Shown here piece after piece: positions 1 to 8,725 of a stretch of DNA of 36,143 nt. The stretch covers positions 1 to 36,143 of the forward strand of contig JAAUQL010000061.1 of the NCBI GenBank assembly GCA_012033595.1. Reading direction: 5' to 3'. The translations under genes and the position numbers were made by a program. Position 1 is the stretch's first letter. The number at the start of each line of letters is the position of its first letter. Source of the DNA: Cyclobacteriaceae bacterium (GTDB lineage Bacteria > Bacteroidota > Bacteroidia > Cytophagales > Cyclobacteriaceae). The notes beneath the pieces are model-generated. The model did no database searches, was not told the origin of the DNA, and saw only the letters and a program-made list of their open reading frames with translations.

Positions 1-2
1 TG

Positions 3-116
3 AGAAATGCCGCCAATGCGATTGGTAATCTAAAAGATTCAACACCACCGAGAGATTTCTTTCAAAGAATAAGTTTCAGGAAAAGAAATTCCATGTGTTG
101 CATTTTGATCAAGTGA
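3..116 (+). pseudogene. Possible remnant of an IS110/IS1111-type transposase C-terminus
   Basis: The frame beginning at base 3 is open to a stop at 114-116. It reads as a 37-residue tail with the segments RNAANAIGNLKDS and RDFFQRISFRKR. This resembles the C-terminal part of IS110/IS1111-type transposases, where an AA-rich helix is followed by an 'F(F/Y)RRI..RKG' segment. The usual downstream part (a TARKLA-like motif) is absent, so this would be a decayed fragment. The match is from memory of the family and covers few residues. It could equally be the end of an unrelated gene entering from the left. Confidence 0.22.
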
Positions 117-543
117 GCGTAGACAGCTATGAAAAAGATATCCCTGCTGAAAGATTTCCTATGTCCCTTTCGTGTTTATGCAAGCAAGACTTATAAAATG
201 GATGTTGTTCGGTTTCATATACCGTACACCGATGATATAATTCTATTGAAATATCGGCCTGTAATACTCTCCAAAATTATTACTTTTTCATAATAGTTAT
301 ATTAGGCTAAGGGTTGTCTAATTTTTTAATGATTTATAAGTATATTTATTTTTCAAAAGAAAAGTTCTTTGTCAGATCGTTTTCAACTCAGGTAGTTTTA
401 AATGGGCGCATTTGAATTCAAAAAGCTCGACACCTATTCGAACACCTGTTTGATAAGACTCATTGTAATCGATTGATTATCAATATATTTAAGGTTTAGG
501 TTGTGGTCCAGTACAGCCCACTCAAATAAATGACATACACACA

Positions 544-577
544 AAAAGCCTCTAATTTCTCAATTTGAGGCTTTTTT
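544..577 (+). terminator. Intrinsic terminator
   Basis: A 9-bp perfect stem (AAAAGCCTC at 544-552 with GAGGCTTTT at 567-575) closes a 14-base loop and runs into a T tract. The A-rich left arm means it could also work on the other strand. No gene immediately upstream is visible in this window. Confidence 0.75.
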
Positions 578-827
578 GTTGTGCGCCAGTCAGTTCTTGA
601 TCTCCTGAAAATGCATTTGAGCGCAGTTGACCTGAGGTGGTGATGCGATCCTTGTCATCGGCCTTGATCCTTTCAGGGCATCAGTCAAAATCTCTTTCAC
701 CATGCATTATTCTACTCCTTTTCAGGCTATAATGTGAACATTTTGAAGACATTAATGGCATTTTATCATTTTTCGTGGCTTATTCACGTAAGTCATCATA
801 TGCAATCTCAAATCTGAAACTTATCTT

Positions 828-1875
828 ATGCTGCTACTTTTGTTCTATTTATCGCTTGCGCTGGTCATTTCCTTCCTGTGCTCCATTATGGAGGCGGTTT
901 TGCTTTCGACGCCGGCCTCTTTTTTGAAGGTAAAGGAAGAAAAGGGACATGCCTGGGCCAAAGCCTTTATGGATTTGAAAATCAATATCGACAAGCCCCT
1001 TTCGGCCATACTTTCTTTGAATACCGTGGCGCATACCGTAGGTGCCGCGGGGGTGGGCGCACAAGCCACTAAGGTCTTTGGTGAGGCGTATTTCGGTCTC
1101 GTTTCAGCCATTCTCACCATTTTGATTTTGGTGATAACCGAAATTATTCCCAAAACCATCGGGGCCAGATATTGGCGAAATTTATCCATGGTGTCTTCTG
1201 TCATTATTCGCGGCATGATCTTCATCACCTTCCCGCTAGTGGTGATGTCGGCGGTCATTACCCGGTTTATTTCCAGAAACAAGCATGAGCGAACCACAAG
1301 CAGAGAAGAAATAGCCGCCATAGCTGATATAGGAGCTGATGAAGGAATTTTTTCTAAAAAGGAGCACCGCATCATTCAAAATTTGCTCAGGCTAAAAAAT
1401 GTAAAGGCGACAGAAATCATGACCCCACGCGTGGTTGTGGCTCTGGCAGACGAAGAGCTGGCCTTGAGGGATTTTTTGAAAAACAAAGACTATCTGAAGT
1501 TTTCTCGCATTCCCGTTTATGCCGGTAACGACGAAAATATAACAGGCTACGTGATCAGGCAAAAGGTTTTCGAAAACTGGCCGAAGACCAGCATGATTTG
1601 AAATTGAAGCACATAAAGCGCGACATTGTGAAGGTTTCCAATAATATAGTGCTGTTTCCGTTGTGGGAAAAACTTCTGGAAAAAAGGAACATATCGCCCT
1701 GATAATGGATGAATATGGCGGTGTGGACGGTATCGCGACTATGGAAGACATCATAGAAACACTGCTGGGTCTGGAAATAATCGACGAAAAGGACACCGTG
1801 CCCGATATGCAAAAATATGCGATGGACAGGTGGAACGAGCGACAGGCCAAATACAATATCCTGGACAATCTGTAA
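828..1875 (+). CDS. CNNM/CorC-family membrane protein with CBS domains, frame broken twice
   Basis: This is a DUF21 (CNNM) membrane protein followed by a CBS pair, a family linked to magnesium/cobalt efflux and older 'hemolysin' annotations. Seen: an N-terminal hydrophobic segment, further membrane segments near residues 85-105 and 125-150, the DUF21-like TEIIPKTIG signature, and the CBS segments EIMTPR and MDEYGGVDG. The first frame stops at 1599-1601. Adding one base near 1577 (giving [10 protein letters not shown]) and one near 1686 (GG to GGG, giving [14 protein letters not shown]) restores a continuous 349-residue protein ending at 1875, the usual length for the short CNNM type without a CorC_HlyC domain. 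As read here, the protein would lose its second CBS motif. I infer sequence error rather than decay. The exact ion transported is unknown. Confidence 0.85.
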
Positions 1876-1951
1876 TTTCCGGGTGATGTCCCGACTGACT
1901 GATGAGTGGCAGGATAGTATGCCCGTATGCCCGGTTACAGGAACTACTTCA

Positions 1952-2080
1952 CCTTGCGTCCTCCGCGTAACCTCTGCGCCCTCTGCGTGAAAAAAAATCT
2001 CATGCAAAGAAAAATAAGAACCTAACCTTTCCCTTTGCGCCCTCCGCGTGTACTCTGCGTCCTCTGCGTGAAAAAAATCC
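1952..2080. repeat. Dispersed 'CTCTGCGT' intergenic repeat, two copies
   Basis: Two copies of the same low-complexity unit occur at 1952-1999 and 2032-2080. Each has a series of CCTCCGCGT, CTCTGCG and CCTCTGCGTG words followed by a run of seven or eight A. Between them lies about 30 bases of AT-rich spacer. Repeats with this wording are common between genes in many Bacteroidota and other environmental genomes; their function is not known. It lies between the convergent CNNM gene and the zinc-ribbon gene. Confidence 0.75.
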
Positions 2081-2116
2081 TCCCAGTGTGAAAAAACTCC
2101 TCCGCCTGAACTCTGG

Positions 2117-2713
2117 CTAAGATTGCAAAAATCTCACAAAGTCCGCATGTTTTTTTAGCTTTCGCGAAAGCAAATAAAATTTGGCCAGTACCACTACCAA
2201 AGCCAGCCGAAAGACAAGATAGCCCAATGGCACCAATACAAAAATGAAAGAAGCCAGAAATCCCTCCGAGAAAGGATTGCTTAAGCCAATGGGACTTTTG
2301 AGGTACATTTGGTAAGAAAATTCAAATATCGTGTGGCTCAGGTAGAAGATCAGCGCCAGGGCAGACATCAGGTAAGCATTTGTTTTGCCCAGACGGCTGA
2401 GGAGCCAATACACCAACCCGACCAACAACAGCACCAGGGTATGCCGGAAATGGTTTTCATGAAAAATCAATGAAAACGACGCTGTTACCAGAGCCATAAA
2501 GAAGAATATGATGCCAAATGACCAGACGCCCTGTACCGACCTGGCAGCATCCTGAAGCCAATCGCGTACCTGACCCAATTTGATGTTGTACGCAATTTGT
2601 GCCGACTTATCGCCGTATTGCGGATAGCCACAAAAATCACATAGCGTCAGCCCGGTGGCCATAGGCTTTTGGCAGTGCTTGCACCTGGCTATTTCTTTAG
2701 GCTCAGTGTTCAC
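2117..2713 (-). CDS. Zinc-ribbon membrane protein of unknown function
   Basis: This is a 198-residue protein with an N-terminal zinc ribbon, CKHC at residues 11-14 and CDFC at 25-28, followed by four or so hydrophobic segments (roughly 64-85, 89-105, 112-130 and 152-178) and a basic tail. The start is GTG at 2713-2711. It overlaps by four bases (GTGA) with the repaired stop of the DUF192 gene upstream, which suggests translational coupling and supports the GTG choice. I do not recognise a named family. Zinc-ribbon-plus-membrane proteins of this sort are common in Bacteroidota and mostly uncharacterised. Confidence 0.75.
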   Translation of the reverse strand: MNTEPKEIARCKHCQKPMATGLTLCDFCGYPQYGDKSAQIAYNIKLGQVRDWLQDAARSVQGVWSFGIIFFFMALVTASFSLIFHENHFRHTLVLLLVGLVYWLLSRLGKTNAYLMSALALIFYLSHTIFEFSYQMYLKSPIGLSNPFSEGFLASFIFVLVPLGYLVFRLALVVVLAKFYLLSRKLKKHADFVRFLQS

Positions 2714-3296
2714 TCCGACCGGGTATAGACTATTCGGATTCCTTCTTCTATGCCATATTTATCGCAAAACCGGCGGCGGTTTCTACAACATATTTAGATC
2801 GTTTGAAGGATGGAATAGGTGATTCTGAATATGGCATGGTGTGCTTATATATCGTTACGATCTCCTGATCGGCATTGACATAAATAATGTCGAGTGAGAG
2901 TTTGGTATTGCGCATCCAGAAGGATTGATGCGAATCGTGTTCCATGATAAAAAGCATCGCCTTGCCATAATCCATGGCGCTGCGGTACATCATGCCCTGG
3001 GTGCGCTCGGGGTCATTGTCGGCTATTTCAATATCAACTGTTACCAGGGTGTCGCCTTGGGGGCTGACAAAAGAAAGTATTCCTTCTTTGGAAAATTGAG
3101 GCTCTACGGCAATGGAACTGCTGGTTTTTTCCGGTACTTCAGCCTTGTTGTAAAACAAAGACCATAGCAGGTACAAGGCTCCTAAAAATAAGACACCGAT
3201 TGCAATCTTGTACCAGTTGTTTTTCTGTATTCCCACTTTAATTGAATTAGGGTGCAATTTATTTTGGTATAAGAATATATGAAACGTTTTCAGCAT
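2710..3296 (-). CDS. DUF192 family protein, frame broken near the C-terminus
   Basis: A membrane segment at about residues 29-47 anchors a periplasmic DUF192 domain. Signature segments seen are GMMYRSAM, GKAMLFIME, SFWMRNTKLSLDIIYVN and KYVVE. The frame as read stops at 2748, giving a truncated end (GFAINMA). Adding one base at about 2764 gives GFADKYGIEEGIRI, the expected DUF192 ending, and runs to a TGA at 2712-2710 that overlaps the next gene by four bases. The repaired protein is 195 residues. A GTG at codon 21 (3236-3234), just before the membrane segment, is an alternative start, since the first 20 residues are not typical. The biochemical role of DUF192 is not established. Confidence 0.85.
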
Positions 3297-3456
3297 AAAA
3301 TATTGGCCTCAATCCCGTCTTTATCTGGCGGCAGCAAAAAGGCTCCACATGCACGACATCTCACAAATCCATGGCTTGGATTAATCCACCCCTATTTCAT
3401 GGATTCAACTCCGATTTAATTATTTTTAAGCTTTTATAACCCAATAGATTTTTATT

Positions 3457-6234
3457 ATGAAACACCTACAATTATTTTATTCCTTTCTATTTACCACCTT
3501 TTGGCTCCTTATGGTTACCTCATGCTCGCAACACGAACCAGCCAGCCAAAGCATACCCCTGCCAGAACATCCCCGCCCCGATTTTGAACGTGCGGACTGG
3601 GTCAATCTCAATGGCTCGTGGAATTTCGAATTTGACAGCCTCAACCTTGGCGAAGCTGAAAAATGGAATGAAGGCAATACTGATTTTTCGCAACAGATCA
3701 TTGTGCCTTTTCCATGGGGCTCTACCCTCAGCCGTGTTGCTGACGAAGCAGACATTGCCTGGTACAAAAGGAACATCACCATACCTGCAGACTGGAAAGG
3801 GCAGCGGGTGTTTCTGAAAATTGGCGCAAGCGATTGGCTTACCAAAGGCTGGATAGACGGCAAACCTGTAGGCAGCTATCAGGGTGGCTATACGCCATTT
3901 GAGTTTGAACTAACTGAATATGCCCGATTTGGCGAGCAGCAGCAAATCGTGCTCCGGGTAGATGATACTCCGCACGATTTCAAACTTTTTGGCAAACAGG
4001 GCTACGGCAATGCCAGGGGCATTTGGCAGACCGTATATCTTGAGGCACGTCCCGCAGATTATATTGCCAATTTTTATTTCACTCCGGATATTGACCAGGA
4101 AAAATTGATGGTGCGGGTAGTGTTTGATAAGGTACTTAGCACGGACAGCAAGGTGATATTGCAGCATATCGAAGGACAGGAAAATACAGAGCTGGGCGCA
4201 ACCGAGATAAAAGCCGGGGCTACGGAAGCAAACTTTGAAGTGGCCTTCGAGAACCAGAAACTGTGGAGCCTGGAGGATCCATATCTGTACGAAGCCCGCC
4301 TGATTCTTGAAAATGATCATCCCGATGCGATCAACACCTATTTTGGTATGCGAAAGATCAGTGTAACCAAACTGCCGGGTACCGATATTCCCTATGTAGC
4401 CCTCAACAACAAGCCGATCTACCAGCAAACTGCCTTGGATCAGGCCTATCATCCCGATGGCTTTTACACGTTCCCATCCGACGATTTTATCAAAAACGAA
4501 ATTGCTCTGGCAAAAGAAATAGGACTAAACGGACAGCGGGTACACATTAAAGTGCCAATTCCGCGAAAATTGTACTGGGCAGACAAACTGGGTCATCTCA
4601 TCATGGCTGATGTGCCCAATAGCTGGGGCGAACCCGATGAAGATATGCAGCGCGAAACCAGAGTCGCAATGGAAGGCATGATCGCACGTGACTACAACCA
4701 TCCGTCCATATTTAGCTGGGTGCTGTTCAATGAAACCTGGGGTTTGTTCCATCACGATGAAGATGGTAAACGCTCATATACACAAGCAACGCAAGACTGG
4801 GTAGCTCAGATGTACAAAGAAGCCAAGGCGCTTGACTCCACACGCCTGGTGGAAGACAACAGCGCTTGCAACTATGACCATGTGGTCACCGACATCAACA
4901 CCTGGCATGCCTACTTGCCAGGATATAGATGGCGTGATTTTCTGGACAATGTCGAAAAGCAAACCTTTCCCGGCTCTCCATGGAATTTTACAGAAGGCAA
5001 TCTGCAACAAGATGTACCTATGTTCAACAGCGAATGCGGCAATGTGTGGGGCTATGAAGGCAGCACCGGAGATGTGGACTGGAGCTGGGATTATCATATA
5101 ATGATGAATGAATTCCGCCGCCACCCAAAAGTAGCCGGATGGCTATATACCGAGCACCACGATGTAATCAATGAGTGGAACGGTTACTGGAAATATGACA
5201 GGTCAATGAAATTTACCGGATTGGAGGAGCTCGTGGAGGGTATGCGCCTCAACGATCTGCACAGCTACATCTACCTGGCACCGGGAATAGACTTGTGCAC
5301 CAATGCCCAAACCAATGAAACTGTAAAGGTGCCAGTTCGACTATCGGTAATGACCGATAAAGTTCCGGAGGGTGAAGTAACAATGAAATTGCAACTGTAC
5401 GGCTGGAACACCCTCGGTGAACGTAAAGAGCTGAATACCGAAACAAAAAAAATTACCATTGCACCCTGGGAGCAGCGCGACCTGGAACCTCTTACGGTCA
5501 CTATGCCCACCGAGCCGGGTTTGTACATCTACAGTATGCAACTATCGGGTAATGACGGGCAACTGATTCAAAGCAACTTTACCACCTTTAGCGTGCACAG
5601 CGACATGGTCGGGGAAAATGTCCTGACATTTGATCCGGCTTCCTTTAAAGAGACAGATTGGTCTAATAAGCAATGGAATATACTGGAAGGCCTCAAAGTG
5701 AATGGTGCCGGATATGGCTTTTTTGAATATGAAGTAGCTATTCCTGAAGGCATGGACTACTCCGCCTATGACAAAGGGACGCTGCTGCTAGAGGTGTCTT
5801 CAAAGCCTCTGCACGGCAAAGATAAAGCAATAAACCAGGATGAGGGCACAGATTATATGCGGGGCAAGGGCCTGCAGGATCCCAGCCAAAACCCAAATTC
5901 ATACCCTATGACCGATGAATTTTTAAACCCATCGGAAGTTTTTATTACCATCAACGGTTCCGAAGCAGAAAAAGTAGCACTGGAAGACGACCCTGCCGAT
6001 CATTTGGGCATATTGTCCTGGCATGCCCAGCCCCGCGACGGCAAATTGCGTGAGGCAGGTACCTATGGATACATGATAAAAATACCGATAGATAAAGCCG
6101 CCATCGATAAGGCGGGTGAAGAAGGCAAATTCACGATCAGACTGGAAGTGCCCGAATCACTACCTGGCGGATTGGCCATTTATGGACGAAATTTCGGACG
6201 TTACCCTTTCGACCCGAGTATAATATTAGAATAG
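3457..6234 (+). CDS. Glycoside hydrolase family 2 lipoprotein
   Basis: This is a 925-residue exported glycosidase. The N-terminus is a lipoprotein signal (hydrophobic stretch ending VTSC, cysteine at about residue 23), so the enzyme is probably held on a membrane facing the periplasm or surface. GH2 architecture follows: sugar-binding jelly roll (about 45-200, with NGSWNFEFD and GNARGIWQTVYLE), an immunoglobulin-like domain (about 200-300), then a TIM barrel (about 305-610). In GH2 enzymes the acid/base is the Glu of an Asn-Glu pair, here E426 in LFNETWG; E526 in FNSECGN is the likely nucleophile. A C-terminal beta-rich region (about 640-925) is of unknown role. Substrate (beta-galactoside, -glucuronide or -mannoside) cannot be read from sequence alone. 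It is monocistronic with a strong terminator after it, and convergent with a DeoR-type repressor. Confidence 0.92.
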   Translation: MKHLQLFYSFLFTTFWLLMVTSCSQHEPASQSIPLPEHPRPDFERADWVNLNGSWNFEFDSLNLGEAEKWNEGNTDFSQQIIVPFPWGSTLSRVADEADIAWYKRNITIPADWKGQRVFLKIGASDWLTKGWIDGKPVGSYQGGYTPFEFELTEYARFGEQQQIVLRVDDTPHDFKLFGKQGYGNARGIWQTVYLEARPADYIANFYFTPDIDQEKLMVRVVFDKVLSTDSKVILQHIEGQENTELGATEIKAGATEANFEVAFENQKLWSLEDPYLYEARLILENDHPDAINTYFGMRKISVTKLPGTDIPYVALNNKPIYQQTALDQAYHPDGFYTFPSDDFIKNEIALAKEIGLNGQRVHIKVPIPRKLYWADKLGHLIMADVPNSWGEPDEDMQRETRVAMEGMIARDYNHPSIFSWVLFNETWGLFHHDEDGKRSYTQATQDWVAQMYKEAKALDSTRLVEDNSACNYDHVVTDINTWHAYLPGYRWRDFLDNVEKQTFPGSPWNFTEGNLQQDVPMFNSECGNVWGYEGSTGDVDWSWDYHIMMNEFRRHPKVAGWLYTEHHDVINEWNGYWKYDRSMKFTGLEELVEGMRLNDLHSYIYLAPGIDLCTNAQTNETVKVPVRLSVMTDKVPEGEVTMKLQLYGWNTLGERKELNTETKKITIAPWEQRDLEPLTVTMPTEPGLYIYSMQLSGNDGQLIQSNFTTFSVHSDMVGENVLTFDPASFKETDWSNKQWNILEGLKVNGAGYGFFEYEVAIPEGMDYSAYDKGTLLLEVSSKPLHGKDKAINQDEGTDYMRGKGLQDPSQNPNSYPMTDEFLNPSEVFITINGSEAEKVALEDDPADHLGILSWHAQPRDGKLREAGTYGYMIKIPIDKAAIDKAGEEGKFTIRLEVPESLPGGLAIYGRNFGRYPFDPSIILE

Positions 6235-6250
6235 CGGAATTAAAACATGA

Positions 6251-6302
6251 AAACCCGGTGCTCGCTGGTGACATTAGTCATTATTTGAGCGCTGGGTTTT
6301 TT
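6251..6302 (+). terminator. Intrinsic terminator after the GH2 gene
   Basis: A 13-bp stem with two G-U pairs (6251-6263 pairing with 6287-6299) closes a 23-base loop and ends in six T. It begins 17 bases after the GH2 stop codon. The 220 bases between it and the convergent DeoR-type gene show nothing else I can name. Confidence 0.8.
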
Positions 6303-6521
6303 AGTGCTTTTTAGCAACAAAACCTGTTTGGTTTTCTGGTCTGTGGGTCCCTTCCCTGGCGATTGGAAACATGTAGAAAATACCTGGTTTGAAAAGACGA
6401 TGTGTATGTAAAATGCAGGTTTTTTGGATTTTATCCACCCAGACCATTAGCTTAGGACAAATGGGAATTTGGTTTTTTAGTTTTCTGAGATCCGATTAAA
6501 AACTAACTGAGGGCAACTACA

Positions 6522-7273
6522 CTATAATATTTTCACTCCCTTGGCCAGGTATGGAGCCAAAACTTTGTCATCGGGCTCCAATTCAGTAACCATGATATCG
6601 AGACTTTCGATCTCCCCCACTTTGAAGGGGTGGCGCGAATTAAGTTTTTTGGAGATAACCATTGAAACCACTTTGTTGGAGGCCTTAATCATTGCCTTTT
6701 TTATAGTGGTTTCCTGCCGATTGGCTTCGGTCAGGCCCATTTCGGTATCTACACCTGCTATGCCCATAAAACACAAATCAGCATGGATTTCGAATAAAGA
6801 TTCCAAGGCCTGAAACCCTATGGTAGTGTGTCCCTGGCGCAGGATATTTCCGCCCAGCAACACCCCGTCCACATTGGGGTATTCGCACAATTTGGAAGCC
6901 ACCGGAATGGAATTGGTAAAAATGGTCAACTTCATATCTACAGGCAGCAGGTTGACCAGTTGCAGGTTGGAAGTGCCGCCATCGATGAGCAACACCATGC
7001 CTTCTTCTATCAGACCCAGGGCTTTTTTGGCGATATTGTGCTTGGTTTGGATCTCGATTACTTCGCGTTTTTCAAAACTGGGAATGAAAGCCAAAGTTGC
7101 GGCTCCTCCGCGGACCTTGCGCAGGGTGCCCTTTTTTCCAGTTCGTTCAGATCGCGCCTGACGGTATCTTCGGAGACATCAAGTATCTCACAAAGCGTCG
7201 ATGATTTTACCCGGTGATGCGCCCTGAGTTCATCCAAAATAATGCTATGCCTTTCAATCTTTAACATATTCAA
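6522..7273 (-). CDS. DeoR-family transcriptional repressor, frame broken after the HTH
   Basis: DeoR-family regulators bind DNA with an N-terminal helix-turn-helix and sense sugar phosphates through a C-terminal DeoRC domain. Seen: the HTH in residues 5-50 (STLCEILDVSEDTVRRDLNELE), then the sensor domain with LLIDGGTSNLQLV and the GVDTEMGLTEAN segment. The two parts lie in different frames. Adding one A to the six-A run after NELE (near 7135) restores KKGTLRKVRGGA, the canonical linker, and a family-typical length of 250 residues. The run does not form a canonical slippery heptamer in the reading frame, so programmed frameshifting is unlikely. It may control local sugar genes such as the convergent GH2 gene; that is inference. 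Confidence 0.87.
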
Positions 7274-7725
7274 ATATCCAAGTCCGTGTGTTTTGCGAAT
7301 TTAATAAAAATCCACCCTTCATATTATAATTTTAAAAGCTAATCAAAAATAGCGTCAAATCTAAGGACTTTTCAAACTCGCCGGTCTTTTTTGGACTGCT
7401 GGCTATAGACTAAGGAAAACAGTGTTGCAGATCAAGTGCGTGGGCAAGCATCAGATTGACCGCCTATGGTGCAAAGCAGCAATCTATATTGGGCATACAA
7501 CACAAAAGGACTGTGAGGGATATCAGGAAATGGCAAAAACTTCAGCTATGTGTTTTCAATACCTTGCCTGTAAGGGCAAACATGGTGGCGTAACATACGC
7601 CAAAGGGCAACAGGTATGGTGGAGATCAGGTTCCAAAGCCGGTACGGATGGAACGAAAGATAAAATGCAGGTAGTGATTCAATGTCCCGACCTGGGGCTA
7701 ATTAGTCCCCAGGCAAATGAGCCTG
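7274..7725. other. Intergenic region between the DeoR gene and a small membrane protein
   Basis: These 450 bases precede the DeoR-type gene and follow the small membrane protein (both on the minus strand). An open frame on the plus strand covers part of it (7422-7790), but its composition is not protein-like and it runs into the oppositely oriented small gene. Apart from the inverted repeat at 7691-7713, I see nothing I can name. Confidence 0.5.
7691..7713. repeat. Perfect inverted repeat next to the small membrane gene
   Basis: CCTGGGG (7691-7697) and CCCCAGG (7707-7713) form a 7-bp stem around a nine-base AT-rich loop. A second short stem, CAGGC/GCCTG at 7710-7714 and 7721-7725, overlaps it. 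It lies 13 bases past the stop codon of the minus-strand small gene, in terminator position, but no T tract follows on that strand. It may be an mRNA 3'-end hairpin or a protein-binding site. Confidence 0.5.
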
Positions 7726-7920
7726 TTATTTGCTCATTTCCACCAATTCTCCCGAGTCCAACACATAGTACTTTGTGTTTGGGTCTGTAGATTTTTTCAG
7801 GGGAATGTATTTAATCTTGGTGGTTTGAAGTTGTTTTTTCTTCTTGAATGGTTTCACAAAGTTAGTGAGGAATACGACCATCCAAACCAATGAAATCAGG
7901 TAAAGTATAAATAAGATCAT
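7726..7920 (-). CDS. Small single-pass membrane protein, unknown function
   Basis: This is a 64-residue open frame with a hydrophobic N-terminal helix (residues 2-23), a strongly basic stretch just after it (KPFKKKKQ) and a polar tail ending in an acidic GELVEMSK. The positive-inside arrangement suggests the N-terminus lies outside and the tail in the cytoplasm. A hairpin sits just after the stop. I do not recognise a family, and the gene is isolated between two non-coding stretches, so it could be spurious. The coherent membrane topology favours a real gene. Confidence 0.5.
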   Translation of the reverse strand: MILFILYLISLVWMVVFLTNFVKPFKKKKQLQTTKIKYIPLKKSTDPNTKYYVLDSGELVEMSK

Positions 7921-8725
7921 AGCTAGTTATTTTTATGTGTCCTTTTTTTTTAAGCATAGTAAAGGTAATCCGACGTCCGGCATCAAACCAGCAAAGAAAA
8001 ATGGTCTCATCACTCTTGTAAGGTTTTGATATTTAGGTCATCAATAATGGACTTGAGTACCAAATCAATCGGTGCAGTTCATCTGGTTTTGACTCAAGGC
8101 AAAGATTGTCCATCTGTCCGGCCTTTTGTAGATTTTTGTTTTAATCCCCTTGAAAACAAACATTTATCCCTGGGCGGTGTCTTTGTCGATGCGGCATTTA
8201 CTTCCTTTGTATTTGTATTTTTCTACAACAGATATGCATATATCCACATAATTTACTCCATGTAAATAATCATAGGACAATCGGATTATTCAATCATTTA
8301 AGCGTCAGAAGCGGTATGTTTTTGCTCATCGCACAAAAGTATATTGCTTTAAAGCGCCTCATTTCGGATATTTTTTTATAGTATTAAATGTTTTATAAAT
8401 TGTACTTTTCTTAGTTGTCTCTGCTTGGCTGATCTGCGTCTCGCGGCCATCACCATAAGCCTGACTAATTGCAAGAAAACACTTCTGGAAAATGCAGCTC
8501 AACTTCAGACTCCTGTCAAAACACCAACCGCTGGATGGCTCGGTTACGTTGCCTTTAAAAGCAGGTGCAGACGCAAAAAAGGGGGCGGACATCAACAAGT
8601 ATGTAGGATGATATGCGAACAAAAGGAATGCTAAATCAAAAAATAGGGAAGATCATCGTGGTGTTTCGCCAGTTCATCAACTGCCCAAGTGCAATGATGA
8701 AGGAAGGTGATCTGCTTCCGGGACG
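7921..8725. other. Long intergenic region without recognisable content
   Basis: About 800 bases separate the start of the small membrane gene from the end of the regulatory-domain protein. Open frames of up to 87 codons exist on both strands (for example 8359-8622 minus and 8425-8634 plus), but they overlap each other and none has a recognisable domain, signal peptide or membrane segment pattern. I see no RNA gene, tandem repeat or clear terminator. Confidence 0.5.

Larger units (their letters stand above)
1..827. other. Gene-poor left edge
   Basis: This AT-rich stretch has no convincing complete gene on either strand. It holds a short possible transposase remnant at its left end (3-116) and a clear intrinsic terminator (544-577). 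The rest, including the 250 bases directly before the CNNM gene, shows nothing I can name. The terminator implies that a transcription unit once ended here, but the gene it served is not visible in the window. Confidence 0.6.

Noticed and set aside
7128-7140. Programmed -1 frameshift in the DeoR-type gene at its A run
   Set aside because: The zero-frame codons GAA AAA AGG do not form a canonical A AAA AAG slip site, no stimulatory structure is evident, and many unrelated genes here carry the same kind of one-base deletion.
7422-7790. 122-codon plus-strand open frame
   Set aside because: Low-complexity, Cys- and Lys-rich composition with no domain; overlaps the oppositely oriented small membrane gene.
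8359-8634. Overlapping open frames on both strands in the intergenic region
   Set aside because: They overlap each other, have no signal peptide or domain, and either one could arise by chance in 800 bases.
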